Below, piece by piece: positions 15,043 to 22,658 of a stretch of 25,021 bases of DNA (positions within the stretch are counted from its first letter, which is position 1; the number at the start of each line of letters is the position of its first letter). This DNA is from JBBDIX01 sp040880235 (GTDB lineage: Bacteria; Actinomycetota; Nitriliruptoria; Nitriliruptorales; Nitriliruptoraceae). The notes beneath the pieces are model-generated. The model did not search any database. It saw only the letters and a list, made by a program, of their open reading frames with translations, and was not told where the DNA came from. The position numbers were made by a program, and so were the translations under genes. The stretch covers positions 1 to 25,021 of the forward strand of contig JBBDIX010000048.1 of the NCBI GenBank assembly GCA_040880235.1. The letters run 5' to 3'.

Positions 15043-16921
15043 ATGTCCACCACCCAGACGCAGACGCCGAGGCTGCGTCCGTCGTCGACCAGCGGTCTGC
15101 TCAGCTGGCTCGGCACGACGGACCACAAGCGCATCGGTGTGATGTACTTCTGGACCACGATGGTGTTCTTCAGCATCGGGGGGGTCGAGTCGGGCCTGAT
15201 CCGGTGGCAACTCGCCCGGGCCGAACAGACGGTGGTGACCGAGGAGCTCTACAACCAGCTCTTCACCATGCACGGTCTGACCATGGTGTTCCTCGTGGTG
15301 ATGCCGCTGTCCGCCGCGTTCTTCAACTACCTGATTCCACTGATGATCGGTGCCCGGGACGTCGCCTTCCCGCGCCTCAACGCCTTCAGCTACTGGGTCT
15401 ACCTGTTCGGCGGGATCTTCCTGTACTCGTCGTTCTTCCTGGGCGGTGCTCCGTCCGGGGCATGGGTGGGGTACGCGCCCCTGTCGACCGACGTGGCCCA
15501 GAACATGGGCTTCTACGCGGTGGGACTGCAGATCCTCGGTATCAGTTCGCTGGCTGCTGCGGTCAACTTCATCACCACCATCCTGAACATGCGCGCGCCG
15601 GGCATGACGTTCATGCGGCTGCCGGTGTTCATCTGGATGTCGCTGGTGACCAACTTCCTGCTGCTGTTCGCGATCCCGATCATCGCGGTGGCGCTGTTCA
15701 TGCTCCAGTTCGACACGCTGTTCGGTGCGCAGTTCTTCCAGCCGGACACCGGTGGGGACCCGCTGCTGTACCAGCACCTGTTCTGGCTGTTCGGGCATCC
15801 CGAGGTCTACATCATGGTCCTGCCGGCCATGGGGATCGTGTCGGAGATCCTGCCCGTCGGTTCGCGCAAGCCGCTGTTCGGCTACGCGGCGGTCGTGTTC
15901 GCCGGCGCGGCGATCGGCTTCATCGGGTTCGGCGTGTGGGCCCACCACATGTTCACCACCTCGATCGGACCGGTCGCCCGTTCGGCGTTCGCCCTGACGA
16001 CGATGTTCATCGCGGTGCCCACCGGGATCAAGATCTTCAACTGGGTGTTCACGATGTGGGGCGGCAAGATCCGCTTCACGACCCCGATGCTGTTCTCCGT
16101 CGGCTTCGTGTCGATGTTCACCATCGGGGGCCTGTCGGGGGTCACGCACGCGATCGTGCCCCACAACGCGCAGCAGCACGACACCTACTACGTGGTGGCC
16201 CACTTCCACTACGTGCTGTTCGGTGGGGCGCTGTTCGGCCTGATCGCCGGGATCTACTTCTGGTTCCCCAAGGTGACCGGGAAGCTGATGAGCGAGAAGC
16301 TCGGCAAGCTCCACTTCTGGACGTGGCTGCTGGNNNNNNNNNNTGCTCGGTCAGCCACGACGCACCGCGGTGCTCCCGGCCGAACTGGGCGGCAGCGTCG
16401 AGCTCTACAACCTGCTCAGTTCGCTGGGGGTGATCGTGCTGACGGTGTCGGCACTGGTGTTCCTCACCAACCTGATCCGGTCGGGCCGCCACGGTGCGCC
16501 CGCCGGTGACGACCCGTGGGACGCCCGCACGCTCGAGTGGCTCACCGCATCGCCGCCGAAGCACCACAACTTCGACACGATCCCGACGGTGACCGACCGT
16601 GACGAGTTCTGGCACCGCAAGTACGCCGAGGACGACGACGGCCAGGCCGTGGCCGTTCCCGCGGGAGCCTCCGACGACCACGAGGACGACGCCGAGGGCG
16701 AGACGCACGAGCACATCCACATGCCGGACGCGTCGCTGTGGCCGTTCATCGCCTGCATCGGCTTCTTCCCGTTCGGGTACGGCCTGGTGCTGGTGAACCC
16801 GGTCCTGCTCGGCCTCGGGGTGCTGTGGATCGTGATCGGCGTGGCCGGCTGGATCCACGAGCCGCTCGCCGAGGGTGACGATGACGACGTCGACGCGCCT
16901 CACGGCGCGCGCGCTCACTGA
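15043..16921 (+). CDS. ctaD: Cytochrome c oxidase subunit I, interrupted by a 10-N gap
   Basis: Catalytic heme-copper subunit that reduces O2 to water and pumps protons. Ligands seen are H77 (low-spin heme a), H252 with Y256 (GHPEVY), H301-H302 (Cu-B) and H387/H389 (VAHFHYV). The first 430 residues run to 16332. After the N run (16334-16343) the protein resumes in another frame at LGQPRRTAVLP, so the gap length is wrong: about 15-18 residues are missing compared with relatives, and the true gap must be a multiple of 3. The C-terminus (after about 16625) has a His/Asp/Glu-rich linker and a two-helix hairpin, matching oxidases where subunit I carries two extra helices and subunit III has five. 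GGAGGAG precedes the ATG. Confidence 0.93.
16334..16343. other. Assembly gap (10 N) inside ctaD
   Basis: Ten N fall within ctaD, between HFWTWLL and LGQPRR. The reading frame does not continue across ten bases, and the expected sequence between these two motifs is longer. This is an assembly artefact, not a broken gene. Confidence 0.95.
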
Positions 16922-16936
16922 CCGAGAGGAATCCAC

Positions 16937-17527
16937 GTGTCCGCAGGCGCGCACGACACCACGCTGGGACTGGACCATCGCAAGCTCGCGATGTGGACGT
17001 TCCTCGGCTCCGAGTTCCTGTTCTTCGGGGCGTTCATCTCCGCCTACCTCCTCTACATGGAGACCACGGCCGGCGGCCCCGGCGTGGGCATCTTCGACAT
17101 CCCGTTCACCTCGATCAGCTCGTTCGTCCTGCTGATGAGCTCGCTGACGATGGTGCTGGCCCACGGCGCCCACGCGCGGGGCGACCTGCGCCGGATGCGT
17201 CTGTGGATCCTGGCGACGGCCGGTCAGGGAGCGGTGTTCCTCGGGGGACAGGTCTTCGAGTTCACCGTGTTCACCCGTGAGGGACTGATCCTCACCGAAT
17301 CGCCGTTCGCGAGCGCGTTCTACGTGCTGACTGGGTTCCACGGGCTGCACGTGTTCGTCGGCATCCTGCTGCTGCTGAGCCTGTACGCATTCTCGCTCAC
17401 CGGCAAGGTGAAGGCGCACCAGGACGTCAAGACCGAGATGATCGGCCTGTACTGGCACTTCGTGGACATCATCTGGGTCATCATCTTCACCGTCGTCTAC
17501 CTGATCCCGGAGATCGCGGTCGGCTGA
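16937..17527 (+). CDS. ctaE: Cytochrome c oxidase subunit III
   Basis: The 196-aa membrane subunit has five likely helices, including MWTFLGSEFLFFGAFISAYLLY, FVLLMSSLTMVLAHGAHA, ILATAGQGAVFLGGQVFEF, FYVLTGFHGLHVFVGILLLLSLYAF and YWHFVDIIWVIIFTVVYLIP. The GFHGLHV and YWHFVDIIW motifs are diagnostic for subunit III, which stabilises proton uptake by subunit I. Canonical subunit III has seven helices; the two missing ones match the hairpin at the end of CtaD. The GTG follows GAGAGGA, 16 nt after the ctaD stop. Confidence 0.93.
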   Translation: MSAGAHDTTLGLDHRKLAMWTFLGSEFLFFGAFISAYLLYMETTAGGPGVGIFDIPFTSISSFVLLMSSLTMVLAHGAHARGDLRRMRLWILATAGQGAVFLGGQVFEFTVFTREGLILTESPFASAFYVLTGFHGLHVFVGILLLLSLYAFSLTGKVKAHQDVKTEMIGLYWHFVDIIWVIIFTVVYLIPEIAVG

Positions 17528-17548
17528 CCGTGGATCGCAGGAGCAACG

Positions 17549-17866
17549 ATGAGCGCCACCGACACCGAGCAGCACACGCACGCGCACCCCACGCCGCGGC
17601 AGTACGTCCGGATCGCCCTGATCCTCGGCGTGCTCACCGGCCTGGAGGTGTCGACGTACTTCCTCGACTTCGGTCGGGTGGCGATCCCGCTGCTGATCGT
17701 GCTGATGGCCATCAAGTTCGTCATGGTCGCCGGCTGGTTCATGCACCTGAAGTTCGACTCGACGTGGTTCACGCTCCTGATGTACACGGGCCTGGCGTTC
17801 GCGCTCGTCCTGTACTCGATCACCGTGGTGGTGGTCTTCGTCGGTCACACCACCTGGCTGGGCTGA
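17549..17866 (+). CDS. ctaF: Cytochrome c oxidase subunit IV (prokaryotic CtaF/CyoD-like)
   Basis: The 105-aa protein has a His/Thr-rich cytoplasmic N-terminus and three membrane helices: IALILGVLTGLEVSTYFL, AIPLLIVLMAIKFVMVAGWFMHLKF and TLLMYTGLAFALVLYSITVVVVFVG. The sequence KFVMVAGWFMHLKFD is the hallmark of the small prokaryotic COX IV family, which helps assemble or stabilise the oxidase. GCAGGAGC lies before the ATG. It sits between ctaE and the cupredoxin gene with short spacers, as part of the same operon. Confidence 0.88.
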   Translation: MSATDTEQHTHAHPTPRQYVRIALILGVLTGLEVSTYFLDFGRVAIPLLIVLMAIKFVMVAGWFMHLKFDSTWFTLLMYTGLAFALVLYSITVVVVFVGHTTWLG

Positions 17867-17876
17867 GAGGTTCGCT

Positions 17877-18581
17877 GTGAAGAACGAGACGTTCGCGACC
17901 CGTTACCTGCTGCCCATCGCGCTGCCGGTGCTGGTGGTGCTGACCATGGCGGCGTTCATCGGGTCGATCGCCCTGTCACTGCTGTTCAACACGCACGAGG
18001 GTTCGCTCATGCTGGCCGCGGTCGCGGCGGCGGGGATCCTGTTCACGGTCAGCCTGGCCAGTGGGCAGGACCGATTGGGGGGCGCGAAGCGCGGTGTGAT
18101 CGTGCTGGCAGCGTTCACGCCACTGGTGGTGGGAGGACTGGTGGGCCTGGGGGTCGTCGGCGGCGGCGCCGACGAGGACCGGATGATCAACGTCCAGCCC
18201 CTGATGGTCGCGCCCGACGACGCACCGACGATCGCCGCGGAGAACTCGACCGAGTTCTGCATCGGACCAGCGGGTGCGTGTGAACCGATCACCGAGTGGG
18301 AGGTCACCCCGTCGCAGCTGGCCGAGGAGATGCTGTTCGTCTTCGACAACTTCGAGGCCGCGGTCGCCCACAACGTCGTGATCACCGACCTCGAGGGCGG
18401 CGCGGACGACCCGGCGTCCGGGGCGACGACCTACGGGGCGTCGACGGTGATCGAGGGGATCGACACCGACGTGTTCCGCAGCGACGAGTACGCGTGGGAC
18501 GACCTGCCGGACGAGTGGTACTTCTTCTGTGCCATCCACCCCAACATGAACGGGGTCGGTCGGGTCGTCGACGACGCCTGA
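17877..18581 (+). CDS. Membrane-anchored cupredoxin (blue copper) protein
   Basis: The 234-aa protein has three predicted membrane helices (about 11-35, 42-60, 73-95) followed by an extracytoplasmic cupredoxin domain (about 105-234). Type 1 copper ligands are H165 in VAHNVVI and C218, H221, M224 in YFFCAIHPNMNGVG, the spacing seen in plastocyanin-like proteins. C128 and C135 may form a disulfide. The GTG has GAGAGG upstream and is 10 nt after the ctaF stop, so the gene belongs to the oxidase operon. It may donate electrons to the caa3 oxidase or help load copper into Cu-A. The fold and copper site are well supported; the partner is inferred. Confidence 0.85.
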   Translation: MKNETFATRYLLPIALPVLVVLTMAAFIGSIALSLLFNTHEGSLMLAAVAAAGILFTVSLASGQDRLGGAKRGVIVLAAFTPLVVGGLVGLGVVGGGADEDRMINVQPLMVAPDDAPTIAAENSTEFCIGPAGACEPITEWEVTPSQLAEEMLFVFDNFEAAVAHNVVITDLEGGADDPASGATTYGASTVIEGIDTDVFRSDEYAWDDLPDEWYFFCAIHPNMNGVGRVVDDA

Positions 18582-18583
18582 TC

Positions 18584-18612
18584 GCGCGGCGACCTCGCCT
18601 TCGCGCTCTTTC
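18584..18612 (+). terminator. Possible terminator of the oxidase operon
   Basis: GCGCGGCG-ACCT-CGCC-TTC-GCGC can fold into an 8-bp stem with a 3-nt bulge (18584-18606), followed by TCTTTC. It begins 3 nt after the cupredoxin stop, between convergent genes. The T-run is weak, so confidence is low. Confidence 0.3.
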
Positions 18613-18647
18613 GCGGGATCGCGTACCGCCGATGATGCCGCAGTGCG

Positions 18648-19535
18648 TCAGAGGGTCGAGGTCGTCGACTCGACCCGGGATGGGGTTGCCGGTCGGGTCC
18701 GGATCCACAGGGTGACCACCGTGGTCCACACCAGTGCGGCCCCGAGGATGTGTGCGCCGACCAGCACTGCCGGCACTCCCAGCACGTACTGCGTGTAGCC
18801 GATGCTGCCCTGGGCGAACTCGAGCGCCAGCAGGATGCGCGCGGCGCGGCGCACGCGTGGGGGGCCGTTCCACGTCATCGCGACCAGTGCGACCGTGACC
18901 CCGAGCAGCATCCACACCGCGTCGGCGTGGGCGAGCGCGGCCATGCGGATGTCGAGGGCCAGTCGCGACGCCGAGGGGTCGCCCCCGTGGGGACCCGAGC
19001 CCGTGACGACGGTGCCGAGCAGCAGGACCACCGCTGCGATCACCAGCAGCACCGCGGCCGCGCGTCGCACCGACACGGTCGCGCCGGGCTCGTGGGCGGC
19101 GCGGGTGCGGTCGTGGAGGACCACCGCGGTGGCGATGAGCCCCATGGACAGCAGGAAGTGGGTCGCGACGGTGTACGGCGACAGGCCCGTGAGCACGGTG
19201 ATGCCACCGACGACCGCCTGGGCGAGCACTCCTGCCGGCAGCGCCACCGCCAGCACCTCGACCACGCGGGGGTGGGGTCGGGTGCGTCTCACCTGCACCC
19301 ACACGGCGATGGCGGACGCGAGCACGACGAACGTGAGCATCCGGTTGCCGAACTCGATGGCGGTCTGCCAGCCGGCATGGTCGCCGCCGGGGACCGGGAC
19401 GAGGCTGTCCGGGGTGCAGCTGGGCCAGTCGGGACATCCCAGGCCGCTGCCGGTGAGGCGCACCAGGCCACCGGTGAACACGATGCCGACGTTGACCACG
19501 ATGGCGAGCAGGGTGAAGCGGCGCAGGGTGTCCAT
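18648..19535 (-). CDS. ctaA: Heme A synthase CtaA
   Basis: The 295-aa membrane enzyme oxidises the C8 methyl of heme O to give heme A for the neighbouring oxidase. It has about eight helices in two similar four-helix halves. The extracytoplasmic loop cysteines C34 and C40 are in GSGLGCPDWPSC. Heme-ligand histidines are seen in VATHFLLSMGLI, ALAHADAVW and VGAHILGAALVW. At the position of the first ligand (His60 in Bacillus) the sequence is EFGNRML, with Asn. The ATG at 19535 has no ribosome site, and TACGTT (19547-19542) ends 6 nt before it, so the mRNA may be leaderless. It is divergent from ctaB. Confidence 0.9.
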   Translation of the reverse strand: MDTLRRFTLLAIVVNVGIVFTGGLVRLTGSGLGCPDWPSCTPDSLVPVPGGDHAGWQTAIEFGNRMLTFVVLASAIAVWVQVRRTRPHPRVVEVLAVALPAGVLAQAVVGGITVLTGLSPYTVATHFLLSMGLIATAVVLHDRTRAAHEPGATVSVRRAAAVLLVIAAVVLLLGTVVTGSGPHGGDPSASRLALDIRMAALAHADAVWMLLGVTVALVAMTWNGPPRVRRAARILLALEFAQGSIGYTQYVLGVPAVLVGAHILGAALVWTTVVTLWIRTRPATPSRVESTTSTL

Positions 19536-19541
19536 GCGCGA

Positions 19542-19547
19542 AACGTA
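19542..19547 (-). promoter_or_regulatory. -10 box placed for a leaderless ctaA transcript
   Basis: TACGTT on the minus strand ends 6 nt before the ctaA ATG, so transcription should begin at or next to the A of the start codon. No purine-rich ribosome site precedes the ATG. Confidence 0.5.
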
Positions 19548-19562
19548 CCGATCGGTGGCGCG

Positions 19563-19568
19563 TACCCT
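19563..19568 (+). promoter_or_regulatory. Candidate -10 box for ctaB
   Basis: TACCCT fits TANNNT and lies 30 nt before the ctaB GTG at 19599, giving a short leader with AGGAG at 19590-19594. Together with the ctaA box this makes a compact divergent promoter. Confidence 0.4.
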
Positions 19569-19598
19569 GCGGCCGCCGACGCGTCGACCAGGAGCATC

Positions 19599-20531
19599 GT
19601 GGCCCCCGACCTGACCCCGGACACGGGGCCGATGCACACGCAGGGCCGCTACGAGTCGGCGCGGCTCACCGATCGCGTGCGCGCCTACCTGCTGGTGACC
19701 AAGCCCCGCATCATCGAACTGCTGCTGGTCACCACCGTGCCCGCGATGGTCGTCGCCGCAGACGGGTGGCCGGGCACGTGGCTCGTGGTGGCCACCGTGA
19801 TCGGCGGGGCGATGTCCGCCGGCAGCGCGAACACCTTCAACAACGTCATCGACCGCGACGTCGACGTGGCGATGCACCGCACCGCCCAGCGCCCGACCGC
19901 TCGCGCCGAGGTGGGTCCGCGGGCCGCGACCGTGCTGGGCGTGGTGCTCGGCGTGGCCGGGTTCGTGTGGCTGACCGCGTTCGTCAACGTCACCGCGGCA
20001 CTGCTGGCCACCTCGGCGATCGCCTTCTACGTGTTCGTGTACACGCTCGGGCTCAAGCGTCGCACGAGCCAGGCCGTCGTCATCGGCGGTGCGGCCGGGT
20101 GTGTGCCGGTGCTCACCGGATGGGTCGCGGTGACCGGCGGGTCACTCGCCGACGTGCGCCCGTGGCTGCTGTTCGCCATCGTGTTCTGGTGGACCCCGCC
20201 GCACTTCTGGGCGCTGGCGATGAAGTACCGCGAGGACTACCTGCGGGCCGATCTGCCGATGCTGCCGGTCACCCACGGCAACGACGAGGCGACCCGTCAG
20301 ATCCTGCTCTACAGCTACCTGCTGCTCAGCGTCGTGCTGCTCTACGTCGCCGGCGGAGGCGTCGGCTGGCTGTTCGCCGTGAGCGGTCCGGCGCTGACCG
20401 TGGTGTGGCTGGTGTTCGCCCACCGACTGCGTCGTGAGCGCACCGTCGCGGCGGCCATGCGCCTGTTCCACTGGTCCACCGTCTACCTCGCGAGCGTGTT
20501 CGTGCTCGCGGCGATCGACGCGGTCCTCTGA
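19599..20531 (+). CDS. ctaB: Protoheme IX farnesyltransferase (heme O synthase) CtaB
   Basis: The 310-aa UbiA-family membrane enzyme attaches a farnesyl group to heme B, giving heme O for CtaA. Seen motifs are KPRIIELLLVTTVPAM, the first Asp-rich site NTFNNVIDRDVDVAMHRTAQRP (about 78-99), YTLGLKRRTSQAVVIGGAAGCVPVLTGW and the second conserved site WTPPHFWALAMKYREDYLRADLPMLPVTHG. There are about nine hydrophobic helices. GTG 19599 follows AGGAG at a short 4-nt spacing; ATG 19632 is a possible alternative. With ctaA it completes heme A synthesis for the caa3 oxidase. Confidence 0.93.
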   Translation: MAPDLTPDTGPMHTQGRYESARLTDRVRAYLLVTKPRIIELLLVTTVPAMVVAADGWPGTWLVVATVIGGAMSAGSANTFNNVIDRDVDVAMHRTAQRPTARAEVGPRAATVLGVVLGVAGFVWLTAFVNVTAALLATSAIAFYVFVYTLGLKRRTSQAVVIGGAAGCVPVLTGWVAVTGGSLADVRPWLLFAIVFWWTPPHFWALAMKYREDYLRADLPMLPVTHGNDEATRQILLYSYLLLSVVLLYVAGGGVGWLFAVSGPALTVVWLVFAHRLRRERTVAAAMRLFHWSTVYLASVFVLAAIDAVL

Positions 20532-20622
20532 TCAGTGCATCGCCCCGGTGCGCGGGCTCGTGTCGGGTTGATTCTGGTCCCGGCAGCCGCTCAACTCGAC
20601 CCACGCGAGAGTGGGAGTGGTG

Positions 20623-22446
20623 ATGCGAGCGGAGATCCTGGCCGAGATCGAGGGACGCACACTCGTCGACGTGTTCATGTCGACGTGTGACGCGAACGGC
20701 GGCCGAGACGCGCTCATGGTCCGGGACGGCGACGGGTTCGCGTCCACCACCTGGTCGCAGTACCGCGAGCAGGCCAGTGCCGTCGCCATGGCGCTGCGTG
20801 GGTTCGGCATCGGGCCGGGTGGGTTCGTCGCCCTGATGATGACCAATCGTCCGGAGCACGTGGTCAGCGACGTGGCGGTGATGCTCGCCGGCGCCACCCC
20901 GGTGTCGGTCTACAACACCCTGACGACCGAACAGATCGTGCACATCGCGCGAGACTGTGGTGCCTCGGTGGTGATCGTCGAGGACGCCGGCCTGCTCGAC
21001 CGATGGCTCGAGGCCGCAGCCGAGGTCGACACCATCGAACACCTGGTGGTGCTCGAACCGATGGGCACGGAGCATCCCGATCCGCGGGTGACCACGTTCG
21101 ACGAACTGCTGACCGATGGCCGCGAGGCGCTCGAGCAGACGCCGGACCGGCTCGAGGCGTCGTGGCGCGCGATCCGACCCGAGGACCCGGCGACACTCAT
21201 CTACACGTCGGGCACGACCGGACCGCCCAAGGGCGTGATCCTCACGCACCACAACGTGCTGTTCCAGCTGGCGGTGGTCCAGCGGCTGCTCGACGTCCGA
21301 CCGGGGCAGCGCGGGATCTCCTACCTGCCGCTCGCGCACGTCGCCGAACGCATGGTCACCCACTACATCGGCCTGCGGTACGGCGGGACGATCTGGTTCG
21401 TGCGGGACATGGCCGATGTCGCCGAGACGCTGCAGGCGGCGCGACCGCAGATGTTCATGGCCGTACCGCGCGTGTGGGAGAAGATGCACGCGGCGCTGCT
21501 GGCCCGCATCGACGAGGACCCGAGGAAGGCGCCCATCGCGCACCGGGCCATCGCGGTGGCCGTGGCCTCCGTGGAGGCCGAACGCGCGGGTCGGTCGGTG
21601 CCCCTGCACCTGCGACCCCAACGCGCCCTGGCCGACCGGGCCGTGTTCCGCAGGATCCGCGACGGGCTCGGACTCGACGAGCTGCGCTATGCGATCTCTG
21701 GTGCTGCGCCGATCAGTGCGGAACTGCTGACCTTCTTCCGGGCGATCGGCATCGAGATCCTCGAGGTCTACGGGATGACCGAGACGACCGCCGTCATCAC
21801 GGCCAACGTGCCCGGTGACGCGCGCATCGGCACGGTCGGCCCGGTCCTGCCCGGCGTGGAACTGCAGCTCGCCGACGACGGGGAGATCCTGACCCGCGGT
21901 CCCAACGTGACCCCCGGCTACCTCGGAGACGACGAGGCGACCCGCGCGGCGATCGACGAGGACGGGTGGCTGCACACCGGGGATCTTGGCACGATGGACG
22001 ACGACGGGTACGTGAGCATCGTCGGTCGCAAGAAGGAACTGATCATCACGGCGGGCGGGAAGAACGTCTCACCGGCCAACATCGAGGGGGCCGTGAAGCA
22101 TCGGTCGCCGGTCATCGGTCAGGTGTGCGCGGTCGGTGACGGCCGGTCACACATCGCGGCGCTGGTGGTGCTCGACGCTGACCTGCTGCCCGGCTGGTGT
22201 GCTGCCCACGACCTCGAGTTCACGTCGATCGCCGAGCTCGCCGAGCATCCCGACGTCGTCGCCGAGGTGCAGCGCGCCGTGGACGAGGGCAACGAACGGC
22301 TCAGCCGGGTGGAGCAGGTCAGGCGGTTCGCGATCCTTTCGGACGAGTGGACCGCCGAGTCCGAGGAGCTCACCCCGTCGCTGAAGCTGCGCCGTGACGT
22401 GATCCACCGCAGGCACGCCGACGTGATCGACGGCCTGTACCGCTGA
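20623..22446 (+). CDS. Long-chain fatty acid-CoA ligase (AMP-forming)
   Basis: The 607-aa enzyme activates fatty acids to acyl-CoA through an acyl-AMP intermediate. It is the long FadD15/FAA-like type. Motifs seen are the P-loop TLIYTSGTTGPPKGVILTHHN (about 191-211), YGMTETTA (about 383-390), DGWLHTGDLGTMDDDGYVSIVGRKKELIITAGGKNVSPANIE (about 447-488) and the C-terminal LTPSLKLRRDVI with the adenylation lysine near K587. The ATG is preceded by GGGAG at 5 nt; an in-frame GTG at 20611 is less well placed. Possible -35 TTGATT is at 20568-20573 without a good -10. The chain length preference cannot be told. Confidence 0.92.
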   Translation: MRAEILAEIEGRTLVDVFMSTCDANGGRDALMVRDGDGFASTTWSQYREQASAVAMALRGFGIGPGGFVALMMTNRPEHVVSDVAVMLAGATPVSVYNTLTTEQIVHIARDCGASVVIVEDAGLLDRWLEAAAEVDTIEHLVVLEPMGTEHPDPRVTTFDELLTDGREALEQTPDRLEASWRAIRPEDPATLIYTSGTTGPPKGVILTHHNVLFQLAVVQRLLDVRPGQRGISYLPLAHVAERMVTHYIGLRYGGTIWFVRDMADVAETLQAARPQMFMAVPRVWEKMHAALLARIDEDPRKAPIAHRAIAVAVASVEAERAGRSVPLHLRPQRALADRAVFRRIRDGLGLDELRYAISGAAPISAELLTFFRAIGIEILEVYGMTETTAVITANVPGDARIGTVGPVLPGVELQLADDGEILTRGPNVTPGYLGDDEATRAAIDEDGWLHTGDLGTMDDDGYVSIVGRKKELIITAGGKNVSPANIEGAVKHRSPVIGQVCAVGDGRSHIAALVVLDADLLPGWCAAHDLEFTSIAELAEHPDVVAEVQRAVDEGNERLSRVEQVRRFAILSDEWTAESEELTPSLKLRRDVIHRRHADVIDGLYR

Positions 22447-22509
22447 GCAGAGCGCTGCCGCGGGCGTGCGCGACGCTGTCGGCCGTGGGCTGTCGGGGGT
22501 GGGTCGTGA

Positions 22510-22608
22510 TGGCGGAGGTGGACGGGAATCGAACCCGCCAGGGGACGTGTTCTCGCCCCCTCGTCGGCTTTGAAGGCCGCGGGACCCACCAGGCGTCCGG
22601 ACACCTCC
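22510..22608 (-). tRNA. selC: tRNA-Sec (UCA anticodon)
   Basis: The minus strand from 22608 gives an acceptor arm GGAGGUGU that pairs with CCACCUCC (seven pairs and a mismatch at position 8). A D-arm with GGAC/GUCC follows. The anticodon loop is CUUCAAA with anticodon UCA on a CGGC/GCCG stem. The long variable arm (AGGGGGC paired with GUCCCCU) is typical. The T-arm is CGGGUUCGAUUCCCG, then discriminator G and encoded CCA. Length of 99 nt, long variable arm and UCA are diagnostic for selenocysteine tRNA, which inserts Sec at UGA codons. It lies 50 nt after the M20 peptidase gene on the same strand. Confidence 0.96.
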
Positions 22609-22658
22609 ATTGCAGCAGTACACGCGCGCATCGCGCCCGTGTACTGCGCGCCGCCATC

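Noticed and set aside
16334..16343. Genuine frameshift or pseudogene in ctaD
   Set aside because: The break coincides exactly with an N run, and both sides are well conserved, so it is an assembly artefact.
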